DNA of 64,000 nucleotides from Taeniopygia guttata (lineage: Eukaryota > Chordata > Aves > Passeriformes > Estrildidae). The stretch is taken from NCBI RefSeq assembly GCF_048771995.1, contig NC_133050.1, positions 7,116,501 through 7,180,500 of the forward strand, in the 5' to 3' direction. The translations under genes were made by a program, and so were the position numbers. Positions within the stretch are counted from its first letter, which is position 1; every line of letters begins with the position of its first letter. Positions 55,101 through 64,000 of this stretch are shown here, one piece after another. The notes beneath the pieces were generated by a model. The model saw only the letters and a program-made list of their open reading frames with translations. It was not told the DNA's origin and did no database searches.

Positions 55101-58100
55101 TGGGATGGAGGCAGAGGGGAGCGCTGGGAGAGGGCTGGGGGGGAGGCTCCTGCCTCTCAGATTCTGGGATTGTCCCACAACGTGGGGGTTTGAGGAGGAA
55201 TTTCATCCAGGAATTTCACCCAGGAAGAATTTTCATCCATCCCATCCTGGGAACTGGGATGGAGGCAGAGGGGAACGCTGGGAGAGGGCTGGGGGGAAGC
55301 TCCTGCCTCTCAGATTCTGGGATTGTCCCACAAAGTGGGGGTTTGAGGAGGAATTTCATCCAGGAATTACATCCAGGAAGAGGGGTCTGGCTGCGGGCAA
55401 TCCCCAGGGACAGGTGACAGGTCCCAGCTCCAGCTCCATCCCTGGAGTGTCTCTGTCCCAGTGTGGGGTGTGACAGCCGTGTCCCTGTCCCCATCCCATC
55501 CCCCTGCTGTTCCCAGCCCTCCCGTGTCCGGGAATGGGGTCGTGGATCGCTGAGGGGTTCACTGCCTCCCCCTTGGCTCCTTCCCCACCCCACTGCCTTC
55601 CCTGATCCCACTTTCTCCCTCCTCAGGACCATGCCCTGGAACAATTTCCCCATGGAAAAAGGACATTTATTCCGGCTGCCCTCGGCTCTCAACAGGTAAT
55701 GGGTGGATTTATTCCATTTTCTCCCTGTTCCCAAGCCAGGCTCCAGCCCTTCCTAGGGACCCCTGCAGAGGAGGTGGCCCTGGGGACCCCGGAGAGGCCC
55801 CAGGACCCCCCTGGGGAGGAGGTGGCCCCGACTCCCCCTTGGGGCCCCCCGCTGGAGGGGTCCCCTGTGCCACAGCCGAACAATGTCCCTTTGTCACTCG
55901 TCCCAGCGGCCTTTTCCCAACCCTTCCCTGCCATCCTCACCCTTGGAACAGCTCGTTGGGAGCCCCCCGGGTGCCCCCAGCCCCTAAAGGGTCCCCGGGG
56001 GGGTCTCAGGGCAGTCCCGTGTCCCCCCACACGGGAGGAGCGGGAGCGGAGCCGCTCTGGGCACTCAGGAGAGGGACCCCCGTGGGGAGGGGGCACAGGG
56101 ATGGCAGGGGTTGGGGCTGGGGGCTGTCAGTGGGGTGGGGGCCGGCTGCAGGCGGCTCTCCCCGTTCCCAGGACGAATTCCGACTCGGCGCTGCACACGA
56201 GCGTGATGAACCCCGCGCCCCAGGACGCCTACCTGGGCCCCTCGCAGGCCGGGCCGCCCCCCGGCCGCCGTGCCGGTGAGCTCCCCCCGCTGCCCCCGAG
56301 CCCTCTGGGGGGTCCCAGGGCAGCCCCCGGCCCTCCGTGCTCCCCTGACCCCCCTGCTCCCACACAGGTTTCCTGGACGGGGACTCGGACAGCAAAGGTG
56401 AGCGTGGCACCCAGCCGTGTCCTCTCTGTGCCATGGCAGCCCCCTCTGTGTCCCCTCCTCCCACTGACCCCCGCCTGTGGGTCTCGGATTCAGTCAAAGA
56501 AAGAAATTAAGAGTTTTTACCCAGGCTTTTGCCTGGCTAGAAACTCTTAATTTCTTTCTTTGAATCTGAGACCCACACCCGTCTCCTCCCCAGTGTTCCT
56601 TTTCCAAGTGCCTCCCATCGAAGAGAACTTCGACGACAACAAGCACTCGCTGAAGCCCTGGGACGCCAAGAAGGTGGGTGGCCGTGTCCCCCCTGTGTCC
56701 CCCCTGTGTCCCCCCTGTGTCCCCCCTGTGTCCCCCAGCCCTATGGCCTGGCCTGACTCCCGTTCTTTGATCCCACAGCTCTCGTCCTCCTCGGCCCGGC
56801 CACGCTCCTGCGAGGTCCCGGGAATCCAGTGAGTGCTGGGAGGGGGTGTTGGGAAGCAGGAGGGTACTGGGGAGGGGCTGGAGCAGGGTGGGGGGCACTG
56901 GGGGACACTGGGCAGGGGCTGCTGGGGGAGGCAGCCCCGCTCCTGCCCTGATCCTGTCTCTCCCCCCTCCCCCAGCGTATTCCCATCCCCGGATCAACCT
57001 GCCAACGTGCCCCTCATGCCCTCGGCCCTCAACACGGGGGGGTCCCTGCCCGACCTGACCACGCTGCACTTCCCGTCCCCCCTGCCCACCCCCCTGGACC
57101 CTGAGGAGGCCCCGTACCCGCCCCTGAGCGGGGGCAGCAGCACCTCCAACCTGGCCACCACCATGACCCACCTGGGCATCAGCGGCACCGGCGGCGTCGG
57201 GCTGGGCTACGACCCCCCAGGTGAGCCGGGACCCCCTCCCTGCAGCCAGCGGGGGCAGGCGGGGGGCCTGAGAGGACCCCAAAGCCGGGAGCTGGTGTGG
57301 GGGACACAGGGAGCCTCGGCCAGTGGCCAGCAGAGTCGGGGACACAAGGACCCGGCACTGGCAGGAGGTGTCCTGGGGTGGCTGTGAGTCGGCAGCTCCA
57401 GGAATCCCGCTCTGGGATGGAGCCTCGGCAGTCTGGAGTGGGGTGGGGGTGAGGTCTGATGGATTTGGGGCTCCTGTGGGTGTGTGGGGGGAGCCCAGCT
57501 CCCACCCTGTTGCCCTACGGGGTTCAGTGCAGTTGTGGGTGCCACGGGGGCCTGGGGGAGCCCGGCTCTCATTCCCTGGGGTCTGACGGTGTCAGGGGTC
57601 TCTCAGGGGTCTGGGAGGAGCCCATCTCCCGCCCCGGTGCCCCCACACGCCGCTGTCCCCCCGCCCGGGGTGTGTGTCCGTCCCTGTGTCCGTCTCCATC
57701 GTTTTGGTCGCTCCGTCCCCCCCTCCATCCCCGTCCGTGCCCCGGGAGCCCCGCCCGGGCCGTCCCGGGGCTCGGGGCCGTGCCGGGGTAACGGTGCTCT
57801 CTGTTTTTGTCCCCACAGGACTCCCCTCACCTCTGCAGAGCTCCCTGAGTAACCCGTCCCTGCAGTCCTCCCTGAGCAATCCCAACCTCCAGGCCTCCCT
57901 GCGCAGCCCCTCGCTCCAGGCCTCCCTCAGCAACCCCTCGCTCCAGTCCTCCCACAGCAGCTCCTCCATCCCCTCCTCTCTCTCCAACCAGTCCCTGCCT
58001 TCCTCCCTGTCCTCCTCGCTCTCCAACCCCTCGCTGCCCACGTCCCCCCGCAGCCAGCCCCTCCAGTCCTCGCCCAGCAACCCCAGCCTGCCCTCGGGGC

Positions 58101-59782
58101 TGGGGGGCTCCTTCGCGGCCACCTCGCCGCGCCGGCGGGTCCCGCTCAGCCCCCTGTCCCTGCCCGTGGCCGGCGACTGCAGACGGCAGCACCCCAAACA
58201 GTTCTCACCAACAATGTCACCCACATTGTCCTCCATCACCCAGGTACGCATTGTCCCCACGCTCCAGCGCCGCCGCCTCCTCTTCCTCGGCCTCCTCCTC
58301 CTCCTGTTCCTCCTTTGCCCTCCCTCCTCCTCCTTCTCTTCCTTCTCGTGTTCCTCCTCTTTGTCTTCTTTTTCTTCCTCCTCTTCCCCATCCTCGTCCT
58401 CGTCTTGGACCTCATCTTTGTCCTCCGTCTTCACCCTCCTCTTCCTCGCCCTCCTCCTCTTTCCCCTGCTCCTGCCCTTCACTTCTCGTCTCGTTTCCAT
58501 CCTCATCTCACCCACACCCCAGGGCCCCCCTCGCCCCCACTCCCCCGATGGGGGGACCCCCGTGTCCCTTCAGGCCCCCTCCCCTCAGAGGGGTCCGGGT
58601 GCAGCCGTGGCTGAGTTGGGGGTCTCAGGGCCGGCTCCGCTGCCCGCGCCGGGGGGGCTGGGGGAGCCCCCCACCCTCGGGGGGCCGCGCTGACCCCGTC
58701 CCCTCCACTGTCTCCGCAGGGCGTCCCCCTGGACACCAGCAAGCTGCCGGCGGAGCAGCGGCTGCCGCCCTACCCCTACGGCCAGCCGGGGATGCTGCTG
58801 GGCTCCCAGCCCCCGCCGCGGACCCCCGCGCCGCCCCCGCGCCCCTACAACCCCCCGTACGCCCCCGGCGCCGCCCTGGGGCAGCCCCTGGCCCAGCCCC
58901 ACAGCGACTTCGGCCTGGGCAGCGTGAGTGGGGGCACGGGGGGAGGGCTGTGGTGGGGGGGATGTGGGGGTGGAGACCCTCCGGGTGGGTCAGCAGGGAG
59001 GGAAGGGGCCGGGCAGCCGCCACGGGGGTCTCACCTGACGTGTCGCTCCCCACAGCTGGAGCAGTTCGGGATCGGGGAGAGCCCCCCCGGCAACAGCGGA
59101 GGGTTCCCCGAGGAGTTGGGGGCCCTGAGTTACCCCCCGAGCGAGGGGGGCTACGACCCCCCCGGCCTGAACCGCCCAAACCTGAGCAACTGCAGCCGCC
59201 ACGGCCCCATCCCCAACATCATCTTCACAGGTGGGGCTCGGGGGGTGTCCGGGGGTCTCTGGGGTGTCACGGCCGGGTGGGTGGGCTGGGGGCTCGGGGG
59301 GGGCACCAGGGGTGGGCTGGGGGCTTGGGGGGGGCACCAGGGGCGGGCTGGGGGCTCGGGGGGGGGCACCAGGGCCGGGCTGGGGGCTCGGGGGTGTCAC
59401 AGCCGGGTGGGTGGGGTGGGGGCTTGGGGGGGGCACCAGGGGTGGGCTGGGGGCTCGGGGGTGTCATGGGAGGTGGGCTGGGGGCTCGGGGTGGGTGGCC
59501 TGGGGTCTGTGCAGGTCACCCCGAGGCTGACCCCGTGTGTCCCCCCCGCCCTTCCCCGCAGGCGACTCCCCCCCGGGGCTGTCCAAGGAGATCACGACGG
59601 CGCTGGCGGGGGTCCCGGGCTTCGAGGTGGAGGGGGGGTCTCTGGGGGGGCTGGGGGGGCTGGAGGAGGAGCTGCGCATCGAGCCGCTGACGCTGGACGG
59701 GCTGAGCATGCTGAGCGACCCCTGCGCGCTGCTCACCGACCCCGCCGTCGAGGATTCCTTCCGCTCCGACCGCCTCCAGTGA
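52135..59782 (+). CDS. CRTC2: CRTC2 (TORC2), CREB-regulated transcription coactivator 2
   Basis: Fourteen coding exons, 677 aa (human 693): 52135-52305, 54504-54605, 54715-54825, 54923-54984, 55627-55695, 56172-56275, 56368-56397, 56609-56673, 56779-56828, 56976-57220, 57819-58243, 58720-58923, 59056-59230, 59562-59782. The CREB-binding domain is [20 protein letters not shown]. The SIK/AMPK site [10 protein letters not shown] (human Ser171) and second site RPRSCEVPG (Ser275) are conserved, so cytoplasmic retention by 14-3-3 and calcineurin release should work as in mammals. The C-terminal transactivation domain ends SFRSDRLQ. Exon 11 holds SLSNPSLQS-type repeats. Intron 3 is an AT-AC intron. 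Intron 1 (52306-54503) and the other introns contain no further gene. Confidence 0.97.
54826..54922 (+). other. CRTC2: U12-type AT-AC intron of CRTC2
   Basis: The exon ends GTCCGGCAG and the intron starts ATATCCTTTG, the U12 AT-AC donor consensus. A branch-site match TCCTTAAC lies at 54905-54912. The intron ends CCCCAC|ATCGACAGC, 11 bases after the branch adenosine. Only this boundary gives the conserved [11 protein letters not shown] protein sequence; no GT-AG pair does. Length is 97 nt. Confidence 0.92.
55092..55385. repeat. Roughly 153-bp tandem duplication, CRTC2 intron 4
   Basis: CCTGGGAACTGGGATGGAGG starts both copies (55092 and 55245), which stay very similar through GGGTTTGAGGAGGAATTTCA. 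Confidence 0.85.
56476..56577. repeat. 102-nt inverted repeat (hairpin) in CRTC2 intron 7
   Basis: TGTGGGTCTCGGATTC, then CAAAGAAAGAAATTAAGAG, pairs with CTCTTAATTTCTTTCTTTG, then AATCTGAGACCCACA. The arms differ by one substitution and a 4-nt insertion. The loop contains its own stem CCAGGC-TTTT-GCCTGG. It is AT-rich in a GC-rich setting and ends 16 nt before the first of two acceptors of exon 8. Confidence 0.92.
59265..59500. repeat. GGGCTGGGGGCTCGGGGGGG repeat, CRTC2 intron 13
   Basis: About eight 24-30 bp units with GGGCACCAGGGG fill the last intron. Confidence 0.85.
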
Positions 59783-60985
59783 GCCCGGGGGGGCCCCGCC
59801 GCCCGCTGCGCTCCCGCTGAGAACCGGGAGAGCCCCGGGAACGGCGCCCCGAGCCCGGCTGGAGGGAGCCGCGGCTGCCCCGGGGCGGGGGGCGGCACCG
59901 TGACCCCCCCGGTCCCCTCCTGCAGACCCCGGCGCCGCTGTTCTTCCCGAAAACCCCGGGAAAAGCGGGCAGGGGGCTCCGTCCGGGCGCTGCCGCCCCC
60001 ACCGACCCTCCAGACTGTCGCTGTCGAGGGCTCCGAGCCCCCCCCCAAAATTCCCACTCCGGGACTGCCCCTCGGCCGCGCCAGGAAAATCCTGGGAACA
60101 GTGGGGAGGGGGTTCCACTCAAGGGCTCCTTCTGCTCCATCCGAGGCTGGGGGGGGTCCCCAGCACCCCCCAGTTCCCCCCCCAGCTCCCAGCTCCAGGA
60201 AAACCCCGGGACCACCTCGGAGCGGGGAAAACTGGGGAGGGAGAGACAATCCAGGCACCCCATGGCCCCCCCAAAACAAGCCTGGGGGGTTCCTCCCCTA
60301 ATTCCCACCCCCAGACCCGAGCAGGCACCGTTCTCCTGGGAAAACCCTGGGGAAATCGGGGAGGGGGCGGCAATCCAAACCCCCCCAGACCCCGGCGGAG
60401 GGTCCCGGCCCCCCCCGGGGTGGCTGTACATAACCCCGTAGGTAGAGACCCCTGGGGGGGCTGGGGGGGGCCGCTTCTGCCTTTACTTTATCATTTTTCC
60501 GGCTAATCATCATGTTTAAGGAGAAATCCCGCCCTCCCCCCCCAATATGTACCCCCAGCCCCCTCCCCAAATTACCCAGCTGCCGGGGACGTGTAGAAAG
60601 CACTTGTAACTTTGCCCCCCCCCCCCTAAAATTGCCCCCCCGGGGGAGCACGGGGTGGGGGCCCGTCCGCGGGTGGGGGGCCCTGGGCCCCCCCCGGAGG
60701 GAGCCAGAGTGATTTATTATTATTATTATTTTTTAAAATATATTCTATGTTAATTAAATCCCCCCTCCCCGCTGGCGTGTGGTTGATTTTGGGGGGGTTA
60801 AAAGGGGGGGGGGTTCAGCTGCTCCAGCCCCCCCAGCCCTGCCAGGCCCTTGGGGCTGGGGTCGCTGAGTGGGGAGGGAACACGGGGGTCCCTTAAAGGG
60901 GAGGGGGGCAAAGGGGTCTCGTTTTGGGGGGGCAGATAGGGTCCCTTACACGGGGGGGGAGTTGTGTGAAAAATGGGGTCCCCTA
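59783..60985 (+). terminator. CRTC2: CRTC2 3'UTR and poly(A) region
   Basis: The GC-rich 3'UTR runs to an AT-rich end: GTGATTTATTATTATTATTA then ATTAAA at 60753-60758, the likely poly(A) signal. Bases 60703-60970 are related to 62921-63240 in DENND4B intron 3. Nothing else is recognised to 61130. Confidence 0.6.
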
Positions 60986-61129
60986 CACGGGGGGGGGGGT
61001 GAAAAATAGGGTCCCCCACGTTCCTTGGGGGCTCCTTGAGTTTCCCGGGGGGTCGGGGGGGTCTCCTGCGGGTCCCGGGGTTTTTTTGGGGTGATCTGGG
61101 GGGTTCTGGAGATCGGGGGGGGGGGTCCC

Positions 61130-62041
61130 GGGGGGCGGCGGCTGCCGGTACCGGAGTCCTCCGCGCCGCCAGGGGGCGCTGCCGCGGGAGGGGCCGCGCG
61201 GTCACGGCCCGGCGGAGCCCAAAGACGCGGCCCCGGCCCGGCCCGGCCCGGCCCGGCCCGCAGGTACCGGCCCCGGTGTGGGGAGGGGGTAACCGGGAGG
61301 GGGCCGGGCCGGGGGTCCCGCGGGGCTGCGGGGGCTGCGGGGCCGGTGCGTGGGGGAGTCACCGGGGGGCACACCGGGATGCGGACCCCGCCGGGAACCA
61401 CCGGGGCGGCCGCGGGCATGGGGAACCCTCCGGGAGCGTCACCCGGCGGGACACGGGCACCGAGCGTCCCCCGGGGGCACAGGGCCGCAGGAGGTGACCG
61501 CAGCCCGGGCTGTCGGTGTCCCCAGGCGGCTCTGACCGCCCGGTCCCCGGGGCTGTGACCGCTCCCGGCCTTGTGACCGCTCGGGCCGGGGCCGTGACCT
61601 CCGTCCCGGGCTCAGGGCTCCGTCCCGGCGGCAGCCCCGGGGCCCTGCGGGGTGTCGGCGGTGGGGCCGCGGCCGTGTCGCCGCCCCGGTGCGCGGGGCC
61701 GGGCCTGGCGCTCGTTTCCTTCCCCTTTCCCGCTCCGGGGACCGCGGGGCTGGGGCACTGCGGAGGGTGCTGGGGACAGGGGGGCGCAGGGAAGGAGCCG
61801 GTCCCCAAAACCGGGGGGGCTTTAGGGCGGGGGTTCTTCCTCCGAGCACTGCCCGTGCTGGGGAGGGGGTGGCTGGAAGGGCTGGGGGGTCCCCGGGCCG
61901 GTGGCACGGCGGGGCCGGTGGGGCCGGGGGCACGGCGGGGCCGGTGGGGCCGGTGGCACGGCGGGGCCGGTGGCACGGCGGGGCCGGTGGCACGGCAGGA
62001 CCGGTGGCACGTCCCGTGTCCCCGCAGATGCTGTGACAGCC
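61130..62041 (+). promoter_or_regulatory. DENND4B: DENND4B promoter, likely non-coding first exon and repeat
   Basis: A CpG-dense stretch at 61130-61300 ends with CGGCCCGCAG|GTACCGG, a plausible donor of a 5'UTR exon. The first coding exon has its acceptor (CCCCGCAG) at about 62026. A GGGGCCGGTGGCACGGC repeat covers 61895-62010 in between. Confidence 0.45.
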
Positions 62042-63551
62042 ATGTCGGACGAGAAGCCGCCGCAGCTCGTGGATTATTTCGTGGTGGCCGGGCTGGCGGA
62101 GGCGTCGCGGGCGCTGGAGGAGGAGCAGCAGCCGCGGCCGGCGCGGCCCGGGGAGCCCATCACGGACGTGGCCGTGATCATCCGCTCGCAGGGCGAGGAG
62201 GTGCCCCAGGGCTTCACCTGCATCGAGACCAGCACCTCGGGCCACCCCGTGGACCTCAACGCGGGGCTGCTCAACAACCCGCAGATGTTCCTGTGCTACA
62301 AACGCGGGAGGGACAAACCCCCCCTGATCGAGCTGGGGTGAGTGGGGACGGACCCGAGTCCCGCTCTGGGTCACAGCGGCCCCGTGGGGTGCCCCAGGCT
62401 GGGGGGACAGTTTGGGGACAGAGCCCGGAGGTGCCGCTGACAGTCCTGGGGTCCCCCTCACCCCTGTCCCCTCTCAGGGTGCACTATGAGGGCAAGGACC
62501 GCCCGAAGCCGGGCTACCAGATCCTGGACACGACCCCCTACAGCCGCTCGGCCAACCTGGCCTCGGGGTCCCCGGGCCACCAGCGCACGTTCCTGACCTT
62601 CCGCCGCGCGGCCGAGCCCCCCGGCCACCACACGCTGGGGGTCACCGACATCTGCCTGGTGATGCCCAGCAAGGGCGAGAGCACGCCCCACACCTTCTGC
62701 CGCGTGGACAAGAACCTCAACACCAGCATGGTGGGTTTGGAGGGTCCCTCCTGTCCCCCCCGGGTGGTGCCCAGCCCCTGCTGACCCCCAAAACCCCCAT
62801 CCCTCCTTGCAGTGGGGCCCCGCGTTGTTCCTGTGCTACAAGATCGCCGTGGCCAAGGACAACACGCTGGTCTACGAGGCAGGTGGGGAGCTCGGGACGG
62901 GGGTTCTGGGTGCTCCCAGGGGGAGCCAGAGTTGTTTAGTGTCGTTGTTAGTTTTAAAAAGTATTTTCTGTGTTGATTAATCTCCTCCAGCTGGTGCGGG
63001 GCTGATTTGGGGGAGGTGCAGGAGCCCCTGAGTGTCTTCAGGGGGGTTTGGGGAGCACAAGGTGGGGCCCTTCAGCTGCCCCAGCACCCCTTTGGGGGGC
63101 CTTGCCAGGCTTTGGGGACTGGAGTCACTTACTGGGGAGGGGGCACAGTGGGGTCCCTTACTGGGTGACAGTGGGGTCCCTTACTGGGGTGACAGTGGGG
63201 TCTCTTCCTGAGGGTTGGGGGCAATTGGGTTTCCCACTGAGGGGAAATTTTGGGGGGTGGTTTGGTGGAGCTGTGGGCACTCACCTGGCTGCCCCCTCCT
63301 CATTGGGGTGGGTGAGATGACCTGGGGGGCTGATCCCGGTGTCCGGTGTCCGGGTGTCCATGTGTCCGTGTGTCCGTGCAGGGCTGCTGAGCCGCTACCC
63401 CGAGCAGGACAGCGAGTCCTTCCCGCTGCCCGAGTCGGTGCCCGTGTTCTGCCTGCCCATGGGGGCCACCATCGAGAGCTGGCCCGTGGGCACCAAGTAC
63501 CCCTTGCCCGTCTTCTCCACCTTCGTCCTCACCGGCGCCTCGGGGGACAAG
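62042..63551 (+). CDS. DENND4B: DENND4B, DENN-domain Rab GEF (5' part)
   Basis: Four coding exons are in the window: 62042-62337, 62478-62730, 62813-62882, 63382-63551, about 263 aa. The gene continues past the right edge. Start [20 protein letters not shown] matches DENND4B. The N-terminal MABP-like region ([47 protein letters not shown]) leads into the start of the DENN module ([38 protein letters not shown]). DENND4 proteins activate Rab10. The fourth exon ends at the conserved GDK boundary with a GC rather than GT donor (AAG|GCACGG). Intron 3 contains a copy of the CRTC2 3'UTR segment. Confidence 0.95.
62921..63240. repeat. Copy of the CRTC2 3'UTR segment in DENND4B intron 3
   Basis: GGGAGCCAGAGT, TTTTAAAA...TATTNTCTGTGTT, TTCAGCTGCnCCAGC, TGCCAGGC, TTGGGG and GGGTCCCTTA occur in the same order and orientation as in 60703-60970. 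The copy is diverged. Confidence 0.7.
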
Positions 63552-63639
63552 GCACGGCAGGACAGGGGGCTCGGGGGGTGTGGGACGGGGGTCCCCAGTG
63601 CTGTGGGAGGGGGTGGGTCCTCAGGTCTCAGCACCTTCT

Positions 63640-64000
63640 GGGGCTGGGATCCCAGTGCCAGGGGTTCCCATCCCTTGTGGGACCTGGATCCCAGTGCCAG
63701 GGGGTCCCACCTCTCATGGGACAGGGATCCCAGTGCCAGGGGGTCCCATCCCTCATGGGACAGGGATCCCAGTGCCAGGGGGTCCCATCCCTTGTGGGAC
63801 CTGAATCCCAGTGCCAGGGGGTCCCATCCCTCATGGGACAGGGATCCCAGTGCCAGGGGTTCCCATCCCTTGTGGAACAGGGATCCCAGTGCCAGGGGGT
63901 CCCATCCCTTGTGGGACCTGGATCCCGGTGCCAGGGGTTCCATCCCTCATGTGACAGGGATCCCAGTGCCAGGGGGTCCCATCCCTCATGTGACAGGGAT
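63640..64000. repeat. Roughly 38-bp tandem repeat, DENND4B intron 4
   Basis: About nine units with GGATCCCAGTGCCAGGGGGT and CCCATCCCTCATGGGACA run to the right edge of the window. Confidence 0.9.

Overview
This window is vertebrate nuclear DNA, very GC-rich, with short introns crowded with minisatellites and twelve tightly packed protein genes. All genes that I recognise lie on human chromosome 1q21-q22, and a CR1 LINE 3' end lies in one intron. Together these point to a bird GC-rich microchromosome, the equivalent of chicken chromosome 25. I cannot name the species from sequence alone.

Layout from left to right: the first exon of a secreted or membrane protein gene (-, leaves the window at base 1); NUDT17 (+); ANKRD35 (-); ARHGEF2 (-, 10.2-24.0 kb, with in-frame upstream coding exons out to 30.2 kb); a gene-poor gap at 32.0-34.9 kb; CTSS, cathepsin S (-); RPS27 (-); RAB13 (+); JTB (+); CREB3L4 (-); SLC39A1 (+); CRTC2 (+); and the first four coding exons of DENND4B (+), which runs off the right edge. 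The block RPS27-RAB13-JTB-CREB3L4-SLC39A1-CRTC2-DENND4B keeps the human order and relative orientation. NUDT17, ANKRD35, ARHGEF2 and CTSS are brought together from separate human 1q positions.

Exon boundaries were read by hand. In every complete gene the exon lengths and splice phases close into one open frame, with lengths close to mammalian ones: RPS27 84 aa, CTSS 331, RAB13 202, JTB 142, SLC39A1 313, CRTC2 677, ARHGEF2 964, NUDT17 326, CREB3L4 326, ANKRD35 709. Head-to-head pairs share promoters (left gene/NUDT17, RPS27/RAB13, CREB3L4/SLC39A1). Tail-to-tail pairs are NUDT17/ANKRD35 and JTB/CREB3L4.

Functionally this is a mosaic of housekeeping and signalling genes: a ribosomal protein, a junctional Rab, the Rho GEF GEF-H1, a lysosomal antigen-processing protease, a zinc importer, an ER-tethered bZIP factor, and the CREB coactivator CRTC2. 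I found no novel multi-gene system. The unusual content is structural: tandem repeats that have invaded or copied exons (NUDT17, CREB3L4, ANKRD35), a U12 AT-AC intron, two roughly 102-nt hairpins, a duplicated 3'UTR segment, an unusual upstream ARHGEF2 exon set, and a dispersed short SINE-like motif.
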